DNA of 64,000 nucleotides from Eubacterium sp. (GTDB lineage Bacteria > Bacillota > Clostridia > Lachnospirales > Lachnospiraceae): contig JAFQXO010000011.1 of NCBI GenBank assembly GCA_017406925.1, forward strand, positions 248,001-312,000, given 5' to 3'. Shown here in pieces: positions 1-8,226 of the stretch. The number at the start of each line of letters is the position of its first letter. The first letter of the stretch is position 1. The translations under genes and the position numbers were made by a program. The notes beneath the pieces are model-generated. The model was not told the origin of the DNA, searched no databases, and saw nothing but the letters and a program-made list of their open reading frames with translations.

Positions 1-370
1 TGTTCATAATATAATCATCACCTTTCGCATCAACTCCATCAAAAACATAAACGTATCGTAATGAATTACAGCTCGCAAAGGCATTCTGACCTATCCAGTT
101 TATACTCCCCGGCAGCATAACTTCTTCTAAACTATCGCAACCGCTAAACGCATCATCTCCTATTTCTTCAATCCCATCTCCGAAATGAATCTTCTTAAGA
201 TTAATACAATCAGAAAAAACTCCTTCTCCAATCTTAATCAACGAATCTGGCAAGAACAGTTCTTCCAATTGCTCATAATCGCCAAAATACCCCTCGATAT
301 GCGTAATACCTTCAGGTACGATTATTCTTCTCTTATCTTCGCACTCCATCAAAACTTTACCCATCTTCAT
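1..370 (-). CDS. Leucine-rich repeat (BspA/LRR_5-type) protein, C-terminus cut by window edge
   Basis: Read from an ATG at 370 down to base 2 without a stop, so the C-terminal part lies outside the window. A GGAG site sits six bases upstream of the start, 13 bases after the stop of the preceding gene. The 123 visible residues contain repeats with the BspA-type pattern of a short strand, an I-x-x-x-A-F-x-x-C turn and a leucine/isoleucine ladder (for example DDAFSGCDSLEEVMLPGSI and GQNAFASCNSLRYVYV). There is no signal peptide, so this looks cytosolic, unlike most BspA-like surface proteins. It is the last visible gene of the AAA+ ATPase operon. Such repeats usually mediate protein binding; its specific role is unknown. 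Confidence 0.8.
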   Translation of the reverse strand, partial: MKMGKVLMECEDKRRIIVPEGITHIEGYFGDYEQLEELFLPDSLIKIGEGVFSDCINLKKIHFGDGIEEIGDDAFSGCDSLEEVMLPGSINWIGQNAFASCNSLRYVYVFDGVDAKGDDYIMN

Positions 371-382
371 ATCATTCTCCTC

Positions 383-1096
383 TCAATGCTCATCCTTGCT
401 TTCGTGGTGCAACAAATACTTATTCCTATACAGAGTCCTTTCACCCGAACCCATAGTTCGATCCACTTCGGAAATATAATAGAATTCATATTCATTTTTA
501 TCATCATAAACTTTCCCATTTTCAAATGAATTTATTTCCTGATTGTGAATCTTTTGATTCAAAACTCTAGCGACATCGCCTGCATTATTCAGCATAGTGT
601 CGTATGTCAAAATCTCTTTCACTACATCGGAAATCTCATAAAGTTTCCCATCTTTGTAGAAAGGTTTAGAGCATACCTCACGACAGCCTCTCACATCTTT
701 ATATATAAATGTGTGCTGCTTGTATGTTGCTGCCAGTGATATGGCTTCGCCAATGGATATATTAGGTACAAAGAAAATATCTGTCCCTTCATTTCCGTAA
801 CTCAGCCTGAACCTATAAATGTCATCTCCAATCATTTCGTATTCAAAGTAGTCTATATATTCATTATCGTCAGGACTTGGTTCTCCTTCCCAATAAGGAT
901 AATGACAAGGGCTAATAAAAGCACATCTCAAATAATTCTTATCGGGATGTTGAACATGAAAACCATCATCCCCTAAATATTCTATAACTTTTTCGATTAC
1001 ATCAGCCGACTCACTGTCCGCTTCTACATTGCGAACGACTGGACCAGTTGTATATAATCTGTGCATATGAAAATCACAAACTTTAGTATCAATCAT
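383..1096 (-). CDS. Unknown protein, 237 residues, in AAA+ ATPase operon
   Basis: I do not recognise the full-length family. It is an acidic, soluble-looking protein without signal peptide or membrane segments. Residues about 115-140 (ISIGEAISLAATYKQHTFIYKD) resemble a stretch of the protein at 10381-10965 (ISLKDALRLGTKYSQDSVIYKD), a pattern also seen in DUF3293-like proteins, where a helix followed by YxQ-x-x-(V/F)-I-Y ends the domain. It begins 12 bases after the stop of the AAA+ ATPase gene and ends 12 bases before the leucine-rich repeat gene, so the three are very probably co-transcribed. Function unknown; the shared motif is the only clue and links this operon to the larger defence-like operon. 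Confidence 0.75.
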   Translation of the reverse strand: MIDTKVCDFHMHRLYTTGPVVRNVEADSESADVIEKVIEYLGDDGFHVQHPDKNYLRCAFISPCHYPYWEGEPSPDDNEYIDYFEYEMIGDDIYRFRLSYGNEGTDIFFVPNISIGEAISLAATYKQHTFIYKDVRGCREVCSKPFYKDGKLYEISDVVKEILTYDTMLNNAGDVARVLNQKIHNQEINSFENGKVYDDKNEYEFYYISEVDRTMGSGERTLYRNKYLLHHESKDEH

Positions 1097-1108
1097 ACGA
1101 ACTCCTTT

Positions 1109-3127
1109 CTATGACGCAAAACCTATAACTCTTTGTTCTTCTTTTTCTTTATCTCTATAACTTGCAGGCATTTCTATGTCACAATCTTTGATAGTTCTAA
1201 TGTCGCTCTTCTTAACTGAATCATAATCCATATCTACTAAACGACTAGCTTGCGCCATCCTAGCATCTTCCAAAAGGTTGCGCACAAATCTGCCATTACC
1301 GAAATCATCACATTCACACGCGGTCTCAAAAATCTTGTGCATCTTATCAATCGAATCATCAGTTAAGATTAGTTCTTCTTTCTCGGCCATAAGCTTGGCG
1401 ATGTCGCACAGCTCATCAGGTGTATAATCATCAAATGGAACATGAAACGCAATACGAGATCTAAGCCCTGGGTTTTTATCGAGAAACATTTCCATCTCCT
1501 TAGGATAGCCAGCAAACACAACAACTACATCTTCTCTATGGTTTTCCATCTCCTGAACAATAGTGTTAATCGCTTCGTCTCCGTAACCACCAAATTTATC
1601 TTCGACTAATGAGTAAGCCTCATCTATAAACAGAACTCCACCCTTTGCTTCCCTAAACTTTTTCTGAACTATCTTCGCAGTCCAGCCTACATATTTCCCA
1701 ACAAGATCTCCACGACCTACTTCTATCATGTGTCCGTTGGACAATACCTTGTTGTCACGAAGAATCTTCGCAAACAATCTAGCCACTGAAGTCTTTGCAG
1801 TGCCAGGGTTTCCAGTGAACACCATATGCATAGCTGGATTACTCTTTTTCATTCCTTTCTCGGCAAACATCTTCTGCGCTCTATAATAATCCAAGGCCTT
1901 ATCAATGATTTTTTTCACTTCAGTTAAACCAATCATCTTAGCCAACTCATCATACGCTAAACCTTTTTTCTTCTTATTATCAGTTTTCTTGATAGTGGTT
2001 ATCTCTTTATACTGAGGAAATACGGTGTTCTTAATCTTTAACTGGTACCATTCATCAAATATTTCATTTAACTCCTTTGTATAATACTTTTCACCAGGCT
2101 CAATCTTTTCCGTAAGTTTTTTGTCAGACCTTATACTATATTCCTTAGCCCTACTCTTCAGATAATCTATAGACTTTTCGTCATCAGACAAGTCTTCTTC
2201 AATCTCCACAAAAGACATATTGTGAAAATTTTCATAAATCATCGATTTAACCCTATTACATTTATTAGAAAAACATAAAATAGTCAAAACTTTATTTCTA
2301 TATTTCATGATATCTCTACACAGGCATTCTATTGCTTCGTAGTCACCCGTTGCTAGATTACTTTCGCCACTATCTTCTAAATCTATACACATAATAACAG
2401 TGCCTCCTTCGGCGTTCTCGTACATTTGCAAACAATTCTTTCTTGAAATACTTTCACCATTATTCGACACTTGAGCAATACTACATCTTTTGCTCAATAC
2501 TCTCTTGTTGTTATATAGTGCTGAAATCAATACATTAACCAAATCTTTTTGCAATAATACATCACTCGTTTGAATCATATAGTGTACTGGATGAGCAGCC
2601 TTTTTCAGTTCAACCACTCTCTCATAAATACGATCTAGTTCAGGAATCAGAGTGTCATCACACATACATTCCTTCGCCCAAGAATATGTCTTGTTTTTAT
2701 CAATAGGTGATACCATCATCTCATTAAAAGGATTACCTCCAAAGTGATGATTCAACTCACACAGATTAAACTGTTCAACAATCTCATACTTATCATATAT
2801 AAACGATTTGCGATCTGCATTTAATAGCATAGTATTTGCATTTTTTAATGTCGTTTCCTCTATCGTTATATTCTCTGCAGCAATATGTATGTTTTCCAAA
2901 AAACTTATGGTTCTTTTTCTTATTCCATCACCATTATTGGCGATGACTCCGATTCTTATTCTTATCGCAGAAATAGAAGAGACAAAGTAAAAATCATCTC
3001 TCGCTTTGTTAAACTCTCTAATTGTTCCTTCTATTTTTTCTTTAGCACCATTAAATTCTTCTCTATTGTTATATATTTCTTTCCAATCATTATCTTTAAT
3101 GTCTCCATTAATCTCAAAAAACAACAT
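1109..3127 (-). CDS. AAA+ ATPase of the CbbX/SpoVK type with degenerate N-terminal half
   Basis: A 672-residue protein whose C-terminal half is a clear CbbX/SpoVK/EccA-like AAA+ module: Walker A GNPGTAKT at 439-446 (the usual second glycine is alanine), Walker B GVLFIDEA at 497-504, a sensor-like NPGLRSR arginine segment, and the C-terminal lid with GNGRFVRNL. The first 390 residues lack a P-loop but have strand-helix periodicity (for example VIMCIDLED) that could be a degenerate ATPase domain; this part is inference. Family members form hexamers that remodel a protein partner. First gene of a three-gene operon, with a promoter carrying the same 20-bp palindrome as the WYL gene. The ATG at 3127 has an AAGGAG site. 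The partner substrate is unknown. Confidence 0.9.
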   Translation of the reverse strand: MLFFEINGDIKDNDWKEIYNNREEFNGAKEKIEGTIREFNKARDDFYFVSSISAIRIRIGVIANNGDGIRKRTISFLENIHIAAENITIEETTLKNANTMLLNADRKSFIYDKYEIVEQFNLCELNHHFGGNPFNEMMVSPIDKNKTYSWAKECMCDDTLIPELDRIYERVVELKKAAHPVHYMIQTSDVLLQKDLVNVLISALYNNKRVLSKRCSIAQVSNNGESISRKNCLQMYENAEGGTVIMCIDLEDSGESNLATGDYEAIECLCRDIMKYRNKVLTILCFSNKCNRVKSMIYENFHNMSFVEIEEDLSDDEKSIDYLKSRAKEYSIRSDKKLTEKIEPGEKYYTKELNEIFDEWYQLKIKNTVFPQYKEITTIKKTDNKKKKGLAYDELAKMIGLTEVKKIIDKALDYYRAQKMFAEKGMKKSNPAMHMVFTGNPGTAKTSVARLFAKILRDNKVLSNGHMIEVGRGDLVGKYVGWTAKIVQKKFREAKGGVLFIDEAYSLVEDKFGGYGDEAINTIVQEMENHREDVVVVFAGYPKEMEMFLDKNPGLRSRIAFHVPFDDYTPDELCDIAKLMAEKEELILTDDSIDKMHKIFETACECDDFGNGRFVRNLLEDARMAQASRLVDMDYDSVKKSDIRTIKDCDIEMPASYRDKEKEEQRVIGFAS

Positions 3128-3185
3128 ATCTACACTCCTTGTAAAAACTATTCTTTCAACTTACGCATATAAAATATCACATCCA

Positions 3186-3205
3186 ATGTACCTTTTTTGA
3201 CACAT
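3186..3205 (-). promoter_or_regulatory. Putative WYL operator/promoter of AAA+ operon
   Basis: On the minus strand the 20 bases read ATGTGTCAAAAAAGGTACAT, an imperfect palindrome 58 bases upstream of the ATPase start. It matches sites at 4271-4290 and 12521-12540. Sixteen bases after its AAAAAGG core begins a TATTTT -10-like box; no good -35 hexamer is present, so the motif occupies the -35 position. Confidence 0.55.
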
Positions 3206-3206
3206 A

Positions 3207-3235
3207 AAAAAGAGTCCGATTAACGGACTCTTTTT
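3207..3235 (-). terminator. Rho-independent terminator after WYL regulator gene
   Basis: A perfect 12-bp stem (AAAAAGAGTCCG with its complement) and 5-base loop. On the minus strand it ends in a T-run and lies 17 bases after the WYL gene stop, directly upstream of the next operon's promoter. Confidence 0.85.
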
Positions 3236-3251
3236 GGTACATATATATCTA

Positions 3252-4235
3252 CTAATATTTTTTAATCGCTTCCTTCAGACTCTTCTTAACACTTTCCCTC
3301 AAAGACTTAGGGCTGATGATTTCCACAAAGTTAGCATATTGCATAGCCCAATGCTCCATAGCTAGTGGACTTGCTTTGATTACCACCTTAACCTTGCTAT
3401 CATCATCACGCACCTTGCTAATCTTCGCCTCATCGCCAAACCAATCTACAATCTGATCAATAATATTAACCGTTGCTTCAAAAGTAACCCTCACTGGTTT
3501 ATCGGCGTACATATACGGCATCGCTGTGGAAAGAAGTTTATAATCTATTCCATTCTCAAAGCCCTTCAAGCTCCTCAAAGGTGTAGCCTTATCATCTAAC
3601 ACTTCCATATTTGTGATGTGATCCATTCTGTGATATACGATGTTCTTCCAATAATCATTATATCCCATCAAATAGTATCGCTGATTATGCAGAATAAGTT
3701 GATACGGACTTAAATGCTGCGTCGAAGTTTTGTGAAGCTTCTTATCTATATCATACTTATTGTAGTCGTATTTGATCTGCCTACCCTTACTGATAGCCTC
3801 ATCTACTAATTCTATGTTGTAGAACAATGCTTGATTGTCCGTTTTACTCCATTCATTCACCGAAGTAACATTCTTCACACATGATCTAAAATACTTACTT
3901 GATAATCCACACAATTTTTCAATCAAGTTCTTCGAATGCACGGCTGAAATATGTTTACTACTAAGCACTCCATCAATCAACATATGAAGTTCAGAATCCT
4001 CGAAATCTCTGATTTCAATATAGGAACCCTTCCTACTAGACTCAATCTCCACTCCCATCTCTCGAAGTAAAGAAAGATTTCTGCTCACAGCTTTTCTCTC
4101 AATCGAAATTCCATAATCCTTCTTCAAATAATTTTGAATATCCTTTTGCGTCAATGGATGATTATAATCGCTATAATATTTCAAGATATCCCATGTCCTG
4201 ATCAGGGCCATTTTCTTAGGTTCAAAATTAGCCAT
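3252..4235 (-). CDS. WYL-domain transcriptional regulator
   Basis: A 327-residue protein with an N-terminal winged helix-turn-helix (about residues 1-70, including LTQKDIQNYLKKDYG and a basic RKAVSRNLSLLREMG recognition region), a middle linker, a WYL-type SH3-like domain (about 135-225, containing LSPYQLILHNQRYYLMGYN and YHRMDHI) and a WCX-like C-terminal domain. WYL proteins sense ligands, often nucleic acids or nucleotides, and several (BrxR, CapW, PafBC relatives) control phage-defence or DNA-damage genes. It is monocistronic, lying between two terminators and between two operons that carry the same palindromic promoter motif as its own promoter, which suggests it controls both and itself. 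Whether it represses or activates cannot be told from sequence. The start has a GGAGGTG site. Confidence 0.92.
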   Translation of the reverse strand: MANFEPKKMALIRTWDILKYYSDYNHPLTQKDIQNYLKKDYGISIERKAVSRNLSLLREMGVEIESSRKGSYIEIRDFEDSELHMLIDGVLSSKHISAVHSKNLIEKLCGLSSKYFRSCVKNVTSVNEWSKTDNQALFYNIELVDEAISKGRQIKYDYNKYDIDKKLHKTSTQHLSPYQLILHNQRYYLMGYNDYWKNIVYHRMDHITNMEVLDDKATPLRSLKGFENGIDYKLLSTAMPYMYADKPVRVTFEATVNIIDQIVDWFGDEAKISKVRDDDSKVKVVIKASPLAMEHWAMQYANFVEIISPKSLRESVKKSLKEAIKKY

Positions 4236-4270
4236 AACAATACACCTCCGATACTATTATCTCAATGCTA

Positions 4271-4290
4271 TTGTACCTTTTTAGGTACAT
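4271..4290 (-). promoter_or_regulatory. Palindromic operator/promoter of WYL gene
   Basis: The best of three related sites: a TGTACC/GGTACA inverted repeat around a TTTTTA centre, 35 bases upstream of the WYL start. On the minus strand a GATAAT -10-like box follows 16 bases after the GG of AAAAAGG. Just upstream lies GGGCAAG (plus strand), also found beside the 12521 site. Confidence 0.6.
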
Positions 4291-4298
4291 AAGGGCAA

Positions 4299-4338
4299 GA
4301 AAAAAGAGGCGGAAGAATTTGAGTTTTTCCACCTCTTT
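4299..4338 (-). terminator. Terminator after the PLD-helicase operon
   Basis: An AAAGAGG / CCTCTTT stem extended by GGAA/TTCC with one mismatch, followed on the minus strand by a six-T run. It lies about 100 bases after the helicase stop codon, between it and the WYL promoter, and marks the end of the seven-gene operon. The rest of the 208-base gap (4236-4443) contains only the WYL promoter and two AGTTGTCA direct repeats at 4384 and 4403. Confidence 0.75.
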
Positions 4339-4443
4339 CATATGGGATTATTGTTTTTTTAGAAAAATTCCTTCATTGTCCCAAGTTGTCATCTTAGGTT
4401 ATAGTTGTCAACATTAGCATCTTTCATTGTATTATTTATCTCC

Positions 4444-7251
4444 TTAATTTTTAATAATTTCAAAATCATATTGTAAATAATCCGGCAAATCATTATCTAA
4501 AGGAATATCATAAAGATACGTAACGCTTTCTTTTCTTGTATTAAAGTCCATTTTTTCTTGCCTTCGCTCATTTGTAAAATGACCTTCGCCAACATAAATA
4601 AATGGAAGCGTAATACCATGCTCATTTGCAACTTTTCGAATAAAAATATGTGCACATTTGCATGCCCTTAGTTTTTTCAAATCTTTTTCTCTAATATTTA
4701 TTTCACATTCCCATTGAAGCAAATTCGATTGCAAAAATTTATTTTTATACTTTAATCTATCTTCTACAGATGAATCTTTTTTTAATTCAGCAAACACTAT
4801 TGCTTCATCATCATAGAAATACGTTCCCTTCTGATTGTGCTCTGGGTTCTTTAATAATTTTAATTGAACCTGATCAATCCTATAACTTTGCCATAAAACA
4901 AACCTTTCATCGTTTTTATAAGTAATATCATACCGAGAAATTCCATAATCAATTAAATCTTCAAGATATTCTATCAGTTGATCGTCCAATTCAATATTTA
5001 GAGTATATTTGTTTTTCAATTTAGAAATTGCGCCTTTTCTTTGCATGAACTCTAACGTATGATCAATTTCACCTTCAGAACAGTTTTGAATATTGTCTTT
5101 TAAAACATCGGTCAATTCATCTTTGCTTAATTCTTTTTTAATAAGATTTTTTATTACCAAAAACTCGTGCTTTCTGACTAGTGGGATTAAATTTGATGCG
5201 TATTTAATAAAATCTATTTGATCCTGTTTAAAAAGCGGTATATTTTCTTCTCCGATTTCTTTCAAAAAATTGTAATAACAGCCTGTAACTCTTCTATTAT
5301 TATTATTTCCTAGCCTTACTTTCATAAATTTCAATAAGTCAGGTGCGCAATCGTTATTAAAATAATCCATATGCTTTGGATAATCTTCTACATTGATATA
5401 CTGTTTAAAATTCTTATAGTCTTGCTCAAGATATGATTTTTTATTGAAATTTTCCTTATCTATATAATTAATTATGTCTTTTTGACTTTCTTTATCAAAG
5501 TCTATTTTCACTCCATACTCTTCCAGTCCTAATGCAGAATAATTATCTTTTACAAGTGATTTCATAAGAGTTTTTTCCATAATATAGTTTTGCGAAAGAC
5601 TTCCCATCGCAAGCGCTATTTGAACGCTTCTTCTATAACTATTTCCTATAAAATCTAGCACTGTAGCAAACGTCTTATCTTTATATTTCCTGAGGCCTCT
5701 TCCTAATTGCTGAATAAAAATAGTTGCACTCTCTGTAGGGCGTAAAAATAGAATCATATTACATCCCGGAATATCCACGCCCTCATTCAATATATCTACG
5801 GTGCAAAGTATTTCTAAAGATCCTTCCTCATTACTTTGCAAATCATTATAAGCACTAATTCTCTCTCCAATATTATTTTTACCTGTTAAATATGCCGTTT
5901 TATATCCCTGTTCAAGCAACCCTTCAGACATCATCCGCGCATGATTAATATTTTTACAAAAAGCAATTGCTTTTAGTTTCCCTTTGGGTCTATATTTTTC
6001 GATCTTCTCTTTTATAAATTCGCAGTGTTCCTCAGTTGCTAGCTGAGCAATCATTTTATACTCTTCTTTTGGTTTTAACCCATAATCAATTAAACTATCC
6101 CTGATACCATAATAATGAAAAGGTACAACAAGCTCATTAATAATTGCATCTCTTAATCGTAATTCAAAAGGAACATTCGTATCAAACAACTCAAAAACAT
6201 CTTCATTATCCATTCTCTCTGGCGTGGCTGTCAAACCTACTAAAAAAGCAGGCTTAAAGTAATTAATAATTCTTTTATAAGTATTTGCTATTGCATGATG
6301 ACATTCATCCAGTATGATATAATCAAATTCGTCCTGTCTAAATAATTCTAAGTTTTTACTTAAAATGATATTTCCCGCGAACAAAAAATCTGTATCAATA
6401 TCTTTACTGTCTTTATTAAAAATCCCATAACTAACTGTATTACCAAATACTTTTTGAAAGGAATCTAATGCCTTATGTAATATTGATCCCTCATGAACAA
6501 TATATAAGAGTTTTCGAGGATTAAAATTTCTTGCATCAAATGCTGCCAAATATGTTTTTCCACTTCCAGATGCCGCAACAACTAACGCTTTACTAATACC
6601 CATAGTTCTATATCGGTTCAGTTCCTTCATCGCTCTTCTCTGCATATAATTTGGCTTAACCAATTCAGATGGGCTTTCATAATCCATATCCCATCGTTCA
6701 ATGGCGTAATTTAATTTTTGATAGTACTGATTTATTATATCCCTATCCAAAATAAACGAATTATTCCATTTGTCATAATATTCAGCTTTAACATTTTCAA
6801 ATACTATTTCTGTTTTGTTATCTTTTACTACCAAATCCCATTCTATATTTTTCAATAAAGCATATCTAGTAATATTAGATGATCCTATTATCAATTCTGC
6901 CTCATCACCAAACTCAAAATAATATCCTTTTGAATGAAAACCGATTACTGAATACGCATTATCATGAAAACTTTCAAAATCTAAGCGGCATTCAAAATTA
7001 TCATAGTCATCCATTAAACGTCTGAAATAGTTTAAAGATTCAATATCTGTAAAATTCTGATATGTTGAAGTGATTATTTTTCCTTTTACCCCGCGAGCAA
7101 GCGACGCCTCCAAATGATTACTCAACAAATCCAGCCCAGCTTTTTTAATAAAACTCACAGAGAAACTAAACGAATCGCATTGTCTCAAATTATCCTTGAT
7201 TCGTTCTAAAAATGTTTGTTCTGTATAGTTTGTTAAAAATAAACTTTTCAT
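4444..7251 (-). CDS. PLD-nuclease / SF2 helicase / DUF3427 protein
   Basis: A 935-residue three-domain protein. Residues 1-170 resemble a phospholipase-D-type nuclease with one HxK half-site (H106, K108) followed by IIGSSN at 121-126. Residues about 200-560 form an SF2 DEAD/DEAH helicase: Walker A AASGSGKT (226-233), DECH (315-318), TATPER (341-346), a second RecA lobe with TVDILNEGVDIP and the motif VI arginines in QQLGRGLRK. The C-terminal part (about 720-935) matches the DUF3427 pattern, with FVLWQSY and FIYVGEG. This architecture is known from restriction- and defence-linked helicases, and is expected to translocate on DNA and cut it. It is the last gene of the operon, 15 bases after the PD-(D/E)XK gene, with an AGGAG site. 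It differs from DISARM, where the PLD protein and helicase are separate. Confidence 0.9.
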   Translation of the reverse strand: MKSLFLTNYTEQTFLERIKDNLRQCDSFSFSVSFIKKAGLDLLSNHLEASLARGVKGKIITSTYQNFTDIESLNYFRRLMDDYDNFECRLDFESFHDNAYSVIGFHSKGYYFEFGDEAELIIGSSNITRYALLKNIEWDLVVKDNKTEIVFENVKAEYYDKWNNSFILDRDIINQYYQKLNYAIERWDMDYESPSELVKPNYMQRRAMKELNRYRTMGISKALVVAASGSGKTYLAAFDARNFNPRKLLYIVHEGSILHKALDSFQKVFGNTVSYGIFNKDSKDIDTDFLFAGNIILSKNLELFRQDEFDYIILDECHHAIANTYKRIINYFKPAFLVGLTATPERMDNEDVFELFDTNVPFELRLRDAIINELVVPFHYYGIRDSLIDYGLKPKEEYKMIAQLATEEHCEFIKEKIEKYRPKGKLKAIAFCKNINHARMMSEGLLEQGYKTAYLTGKNNIGERISAYNDLQSNEEGSLEILCTVDILNEGVDIPGCNMILFLRPTESATIFIQQLGRGLRKYKDKTFATVLDFIGNSYRRSVQIALAMGSLSQNYIMEKTLMKSLVKDNYSALGLEEYGVKIDFDKESQKDIINYIDKENFNKKSYLEQDYKNFKQYINVEDYPKHMDYFNNDCAPDLLKFMKVRLGNNNNRRVTGCYYNFLKEIGEENIPLFKQDQIDFIKYASNLIPLVRKHEFLVIKNLIKKELSKDELTDVLKDNIQNCSEGEIDHTLEFMQRKGAISKLKNKYTLNIELDDQLIEYLEDLIDYGISRYDITYKNDERFVLWQSYRIDQVQLKLLKNPEHNQKGTYFYDDEAIVFAELKKDSSVEDRLKYKNKFLQSNLLQWECEINIREKDLKKLRACKCAHIFIRKVANEHGITLPFIYVGEGHFTNERRQEKMDFNTRKESVTYLYDIPLDNDLPDYLQYDFEIIKN

Positions 7252-7266
7252 TTACTCTCCTAATTA

Positions 7267-7974
7267 TTATTTTATTTCATGCAATAAAAATATAAATTCA
7301 TCATTTCCTCCAACTTCTAGTTTATTATAGCATTGCCAATTGCACGGGTATTCCCCATCTATTTCTATTGCATCTGTCCTTCCTCTTTTTGTTCCCTTAC
7401 CGGTATTTCCCAGCCAATTAAGTGGTTTCACAATTTTGTTATCCAAAAGATTTCCGTTCTTATCCTTTTCTTTTTCAGCAATCGAAAACATCGCATAGTA
7501 TGGTTTGATTAGTTTTCCTTTTTTATCAAACTTTCTTCGTGATGATTTTTTGTACGAGTGGTCGTTTGTGAGAAATACCGTATAACCTTTTAGAAAACGT
7601 CTTTTAGTTGCTGGATCATTTTTAATGTCCTGTATTCGTTTAATATCTTTTATATAATCATAACATCCACAATCTTTTGCCCCCTGATGCTTTAAGCAAT
7701 ACTCCACATCATCGTCTATATAATCCAATGTGGTTGTTTTATATTTAACTTCAATAGGAATCCATTCCTTTTTCTTTCCCCAAATAACTAATATGTCTAA
7801 ATGAATAAATATCCCGTTCAATTCAACAGGATATTCACACCTTACTTCAGTTTTATCACTATACATTTCTTTTATTTTCCATGCCAACGCCAATTGAAAA
7901 TCTGCCTCTGATACAAATATTTTTCTTTCGCTTTTTAGTTTTAATAATACTGCTTCTAAATCAAATTCTTTCAT
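7267..7974 (-). CDS. Small PD-(D/E)XK nuclease-like protein
   Basis: 235 residues with a recognisable PD-(D/E)XK core near the N-terminus: E23 in a helix (SEADFQLALAWKI), D60 in HLDILVI, and E75-V-K77 in IPIEVKYK, the classic D-x(n)-ExK arrangement. The remaining 150 residues are basic and contain the cysteine-bearing GAKDCGCYDYI segment and no known domain. Family knowledge suggests a metal-dependent endonuclease or a degenerate DNA-binding relative; all three core residues are present, so activity is plausible. It lies 15 bases before the PLD-helicase gene and 7 bases after the TM2 gene, suggesting it works with the helicase as a nuclease/translocase pair. Specific family not recognised. 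Confidence 0.8.
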   Translation of the reverse strand: MKEFDLEAVLLKLKSERKIFVSEADFQLALAWKIKEMYSDKTEVRCEYPVELNGIFIHLDILVIWGKKKEWIPIEVKYKTTTLDYIDDDVEYCLKHQGAKDCGCYDYIKDIKRIQDIKNDPATKRRFLKGYTVFLTNDHSYKKSSRRKFDKKGKLIKPYYAMFSIAEKEKDKNGNLLDNKIVKPLNWLGNTGKGTKRGRTDAIEIDGEYPCNWQCYNKLEVGGNDEFIFLLHEIK

Positions 7975-7981
7975 TCTACTT

Positions 7982-8209
7982 CTATCTCCTTAACGGCACT
8001 CCCACATTATCCTTAAATGTTCCTAGTAATATTCTGATAATATCTATCGCCCAACCTATTCCAAACAACCCAAATGTGAATAGATAAATAATTCCCCAAA
8101 AAAATCGACCTACATAAAAATAATGCACACCAAATACTCCAAAAAGAACGCATAAAAACAATGCTACCCATTTACTTTTACCACTTGTTATTGTTAGATA
8201 TGAATTCAT
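7982..8209 (-). CDS. TM2-domain small membrane protein
   Basis: A 75-residue protein matching the TM2 family: a K-x-x-x-A-x-x-L helix, the G-x-x-G-x-H-x-F-Y-x-G-R turn (FGVFGVHYFYVGR), a second hydrophobic helix with GxxGIGW and the closing D-x-x-R-x-L-x-G segment. Two membrane helices with a short loop are predicted by eye. It sits between two nuclease-like genes with gaps of 17 and 7 bases, so it is co-transcribed with them. TM2 proteins are widespread and poorly understood; in this setting it could be a membrane anchor or membrane-acting effector of the defence operon, but that is inference from location only. Confidence 0.88.
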   Translation of the reverse strand: MNSYLTITSGKSKWVALFLCVLFGVFGVHYFYVGRFFWGIIYLFTFGLFGIGWAIDIIRILLGTFKDNVGVPLRR

Positions 8210-8226
8210 AGTTTCTCTTTAAATCA

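Noticed and set aside
4444-7251. Assignment of the PLD-helicase to DISARM (DrmA/DrmC) or type I restriction.
   Set aside because: The PLD, helicase and DUF3427 domains are in one chain and no methyltransferase or DrmB-like gene is present.
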